Positions 14,927 through 16,488 of a stretch of DNA of 16,488 bases are shown piece after piece. Source of the stretch: Paracoccaceae bacterium. GTDB taxonomy: Bacteria > Pseudomonadota > Alphaproteobacteria > Rhodobacterales > Rhodobacteraceae. The notes under the pieces were generated by a model. That model was not told where the DNA came from and made no database searches. It was given only the letters and a program-made list of their open reading frames with translations. The DNA is taken from positions 1-16,488 of the forward strand of contig JALSHL010000176.1 of NCBI GenBank assembly GCA_026982255.1, written 5' to 3'. Both the position numbers and the translations under genes were made by a program. Each line of letters begins with the position of its first letter. The first letter of the stretch is position 1.

Positions 14927-15166
14927 ATGGCTGCCGATAAGCAAAACCTGCAAGACGCTTTTCTGAACAATGTTCGCAAAGCGAAAAATCCTGTAACCAT
15001 TTTCCTTGTCAACGGTGTCAAGCTTCAGGGCGTGATCACCTGGTTCGACAATTTCTGCGTGCTGCTGCGCCGCGACGGTGCGTCCCAGCTTGTATATAAA
15101 CACGCGATTTCCACCATTATGCCTGCGCAACCCGTTAACCTGTATGACGGTGACAATGCAGAATAA
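14927..15166 (+). CDS. hfq: RNA chaperone Hfq
   Basis: This 79-residue Sm-like protein forms a hexameric ring that pairs small RNAs with mRNAs and, in alphaproteobacteria, influences nitrogen-related regulation. Sm1 covers about 9-51 (QDAFLNNVRKAKNPVTIFLVNG onward, with VKLQGVITWFDNF). Sm2 contains QLVYKHAISTIMP (54-66). The proximal U-binding residues are kept: Q9, D10, F43 and the Y57-K58-H59 triad. Rim residues are RKAK (17-20) rather than the RRER of E. coli. The distal-face aromatic Y25 of E. coli is F26 here. The C-terminal tail after the Sm core is short, as in other alphaproteobacteria, compared with 102 residues in E. coli. Start ATG 14927. hflX begins 6 bases after its TAA, a conserved pairing. 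Confidence 0.97.
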   Translation: MAADKQNLQDAFLNNVRKAKNPVTIFLVNGVKLQGVITWFDNFCVLLRRDGASQLVYKHAISTIMPAQPVNLYDGDNAE

Positions 15167-15172
15167 CACCTG

Positions 15173-16426
15173 ATGCGGTGTTGTGTGATCCATCCCGACC
15201 TCGGGGAAAAGGACCAGCGGCGGGTGCCGGCGCTGGCTCTCGAGGAGGCCGTAAATCTGGCCGAGGCGCTGGATGTGGATGTAGTCTGCTCCGATGTGGT
15301 ACGGATCGGCAAACCGCGGGCAGGGACCCTGTTCGGGAGCGGCAAGGTCGATGAAATCCGCGACCGGCTTGCAGCCGAGGAGGTCGGGCTGGTCATTATC
15401 GACGGCAAGGTGACCCCGATCCAGCAGCGTAACCTGGAAAAGGCGTGGAATGTCAAGATTCTGGACCGCACGGGCTTGATACTCGAAATTTTCTCGGACC
15501 GCGCCGCAACCCGCGAAGGGGTGCTTCAGGTCGATCTGGCGCATCTGACCTATCAGAAATCGCGCCTCGTGCGCAGCTGGACCCATCTGGAACGCCAGCG
15601 CGGCGGGCTGGGTTTTATCGGCGGGCCGGGTGAAACACAGATTGAATCGGACCGCCGCGCACTGGCCGAGCAGATACACCGGATCAAAAAACAGCTGGCC
15701 AAAGTAGTGAAAACCCGCGCGCTGCACCGGGCAGCACGTAAAAAGGTGCCGTATCCGATTGTAGCGCTTGTCGGCTATACCAACGCCGGAAAATCTACGA
15801 TTTTCAACCGTATGACCGGCGCCGACGTGATGGCAAAGGACATGCTGTTCGCGACGCTCGACCCGACTATGCGCGCAATCGAGCTGCCCTCGGAACGGAA
15901 GGTGATCCTGTCCGATACGGTGGGGTTCATTTCCGACCTTCCGACGCAACTGGTTGCCGCATTCCGCGCGACGCTGGAGGAAGTCCTCGACGCCGACCTT
16001 ATCCTGCATGTGCGCGATATCTCGCATCCCGAAACGGCAGAGCAGGCCCGCGATGTGACCGACATCCTGTCGGAGATCGGCATCAGCGAAAAGGCGCAGG
16101 GCAATATGATCGAGGTGCTGAACAAGATCGACAACCTGCCGCAGGACGAAGCCAACGCCTGGCGCACCGCCGCCGCGCGCGATCCGCTGAAAGTGGCAAC
16201 CTCGGCCGTTACAGGCGAGGGGATCGATGCCCTTTATGCCCTGATCGAGGAAAACCTTGCAGAGCCGGTTCTGGACGAGGAAGTCGACCTGACATTCGCG
16301 CAAGGCAAGGAACGCGCATGGCTTTACGCTCATAACGCAGTGCTGCAAGAGGCGCAGACGGAAACCGGTTATCACCTCGATGTTCGCTGGAACAGCCGCA
16401 CCAAACAGCAGTTTCTGGCATTGTAG
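15173..16426 (+). CDS. hflX: Ribosome-associated GTPase HflX
   Basis: This 417-residue GTPase of the Obg-HflX superfamily binds 50S/70S ribosomes and splits stalled ribosomes during stress. The N-terminal HflX domain (about 1-185) includes GSGKVDEIR (55-63), a stretch from GGLGFIGGPGETQIE (144-158) and a helical coiled segment (160-190). The G domain has G1 GYTNAGKST (201-209), G2 around T229 (LFATLD), G3 DTVGF (248-252), G4 NKID (317-320) and G5 SAVTG (344-348). The C-terminal domain runs about 365-417. Length is within the family range. The ATG at 15173 follows the hfq TAA by 6 bases with no clear ribosome site, so coupling to hfq is likely; an in-frame stop (the hfq TAA) rules out a longer N-terminus. 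The gene order hfq-hflX is widely conserved in proteobacteria. Confidence 0.96.
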   Translation: MRCCVIHPDLGEKDQRRVPALALEEAVNLAEALDVDVVCSDVVRIGKPRAGTLFGSGKVDEIRDRLAAEEVGLVIIDGKVTPIQQRNLEKAWNVKILDRTGLILEIFSDRAATREGVLQVDLAHLTYQKSRLVRSWTHLERQRGGLGFIGGPGETQIESDRRALAEQIHRIKKQLAKVVKTRALHRAARKKVPYPIVALVGYTNAGKSTIFNRMTGADVMAKDMLFATLDPTMRAIELPSERKVILSDTVGFISDLPTQLVAAFRATLEEVLDADLILHVRDISHPETAEQARDVTDILSEIGISEKAQGNMIEVLNKIDNLPQDEANAWRTAAARDPLKVATSAVTGEGIDALYALIEENLAEPVLDEEVDLTFAQGKERAWLYAHNAVLQEAQTETGYHLDVRWNSRTKQQFLAL

Positions 16427-16429
16427 GGT

Positions 16430-16442
16430 GCCGGTGTTCGGC
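16430..16442 (+). terminator. Small GC hairpin after hflX
   Basis: GCCG-GTGTT-CGGC starts 4 bases after the hflX stop and can be extended by two GC pairs across a one-base bulge. No U-run follows, so intrinsic termination is doubtful. Confidence 0.25.
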
Positions 16443-16455
16443 CCGCCAGATAGCG

Positions 16456-16471
16456 CATAATAGATATTATG
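16456..16471. repeat. 16-bp AT-rich palindrome at the window end
   Basis: CATAATA-GA-TATTATG is a perfect 7+2+7 inverted repeat in the non-coding tail after hflX, in a locally AT-rich stretch. It may be an operator for a gene starting beyond the window, or part of a transcript end. I matched it to no known consensus. Confidence 0.45.
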
Positions 16472-16488
16472 TTAACTATTCACTGCCA

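Noticed and set aside
14696..16375. 559-residue minus-strand open frame opposite hfq and hflX
   Set aside because: Same reason: it shadows two firmly identified genes and shows no family motif.

Overview
The window reads as a core chromosomal segment of an alphaproteobacterium, most likely of the Rhodobacterales (Rhodobacter/Roseobacter relatives). The evidence is the high GC content, the fused IspDF enzyme, the dusB(nifR3)-ntrB-ntrC-ntrY-ntrX order familiar from Rhodobacter capsulatus, and the trkA-trkH-hfq-hflX block that follows. It holds 14 intact protein genes, packed tightly, with no truncated gene, insertion sequence, tRNA, rRNA or CRISPR array. The species assignment is inference from gene content.

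Layout. (1) Positions 24-2301: hpt (minus strand; purine salvage) diverges from a ratA/coq10-like START-domain gene (plus), which runs tail to tail into an ammonium transporter gene, amt (minus). The ratA and amt ends overlap by 11 bases. (2) Positions 2475-4590, minus strand: ispDF, pgpA and a pncC/cinA C-terminal-domain gene form a three-gene unit joined by 4-base stop/start overlaps. They serve isoprenoid precursor synthesis, phosphatidylglycerol synthesis and NMN deamidation. (3) Positions 4687-11849, plus strand: dusB, ntrB, ntrC, ntrY and ntrX encode a tRNA dihydrouridine synthase and two complete histidine kinase/response regulator pairs for nitrogen and redox signalling. (4) Positions 11910-14794: trkA and trkH encode the regulatory and pore subunits of a potassium uptake system. 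(5) Positions 14927-16426: hfq and hflX encode the RNA chaperone and a ribosome-associated GTPase. The last 62 bases are non-coding and contain a 16-bp AT-rich palindrome.

How the genes work together: NtrB/NtrC and NtrY/NtrX form the nitrogen-response core, and the nearby amt gene is a plausible but unproven target. TrkA/TrkH handle K+, and Hfq/HflX act on RNA and ribosomes.

The most notable protein feature is that neither NtrC nor NtrX carries the GAFTGA loop needed to engage sigma-54 RNA polymerase, although both keep their ATPase motifs. This fits the sigma-70-type activation described for R. capsulatus NtrC. The most notable non-coding features are the structured trkH-hfq intergenic region, an inverted repeat covering both stop codons of the ratA/amt overlap, and palindromes upstream of ntrY and after hflX. 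I found no convincing undescribed multi-gene system; this is a well-conserved housekeeping and regulatory locus.
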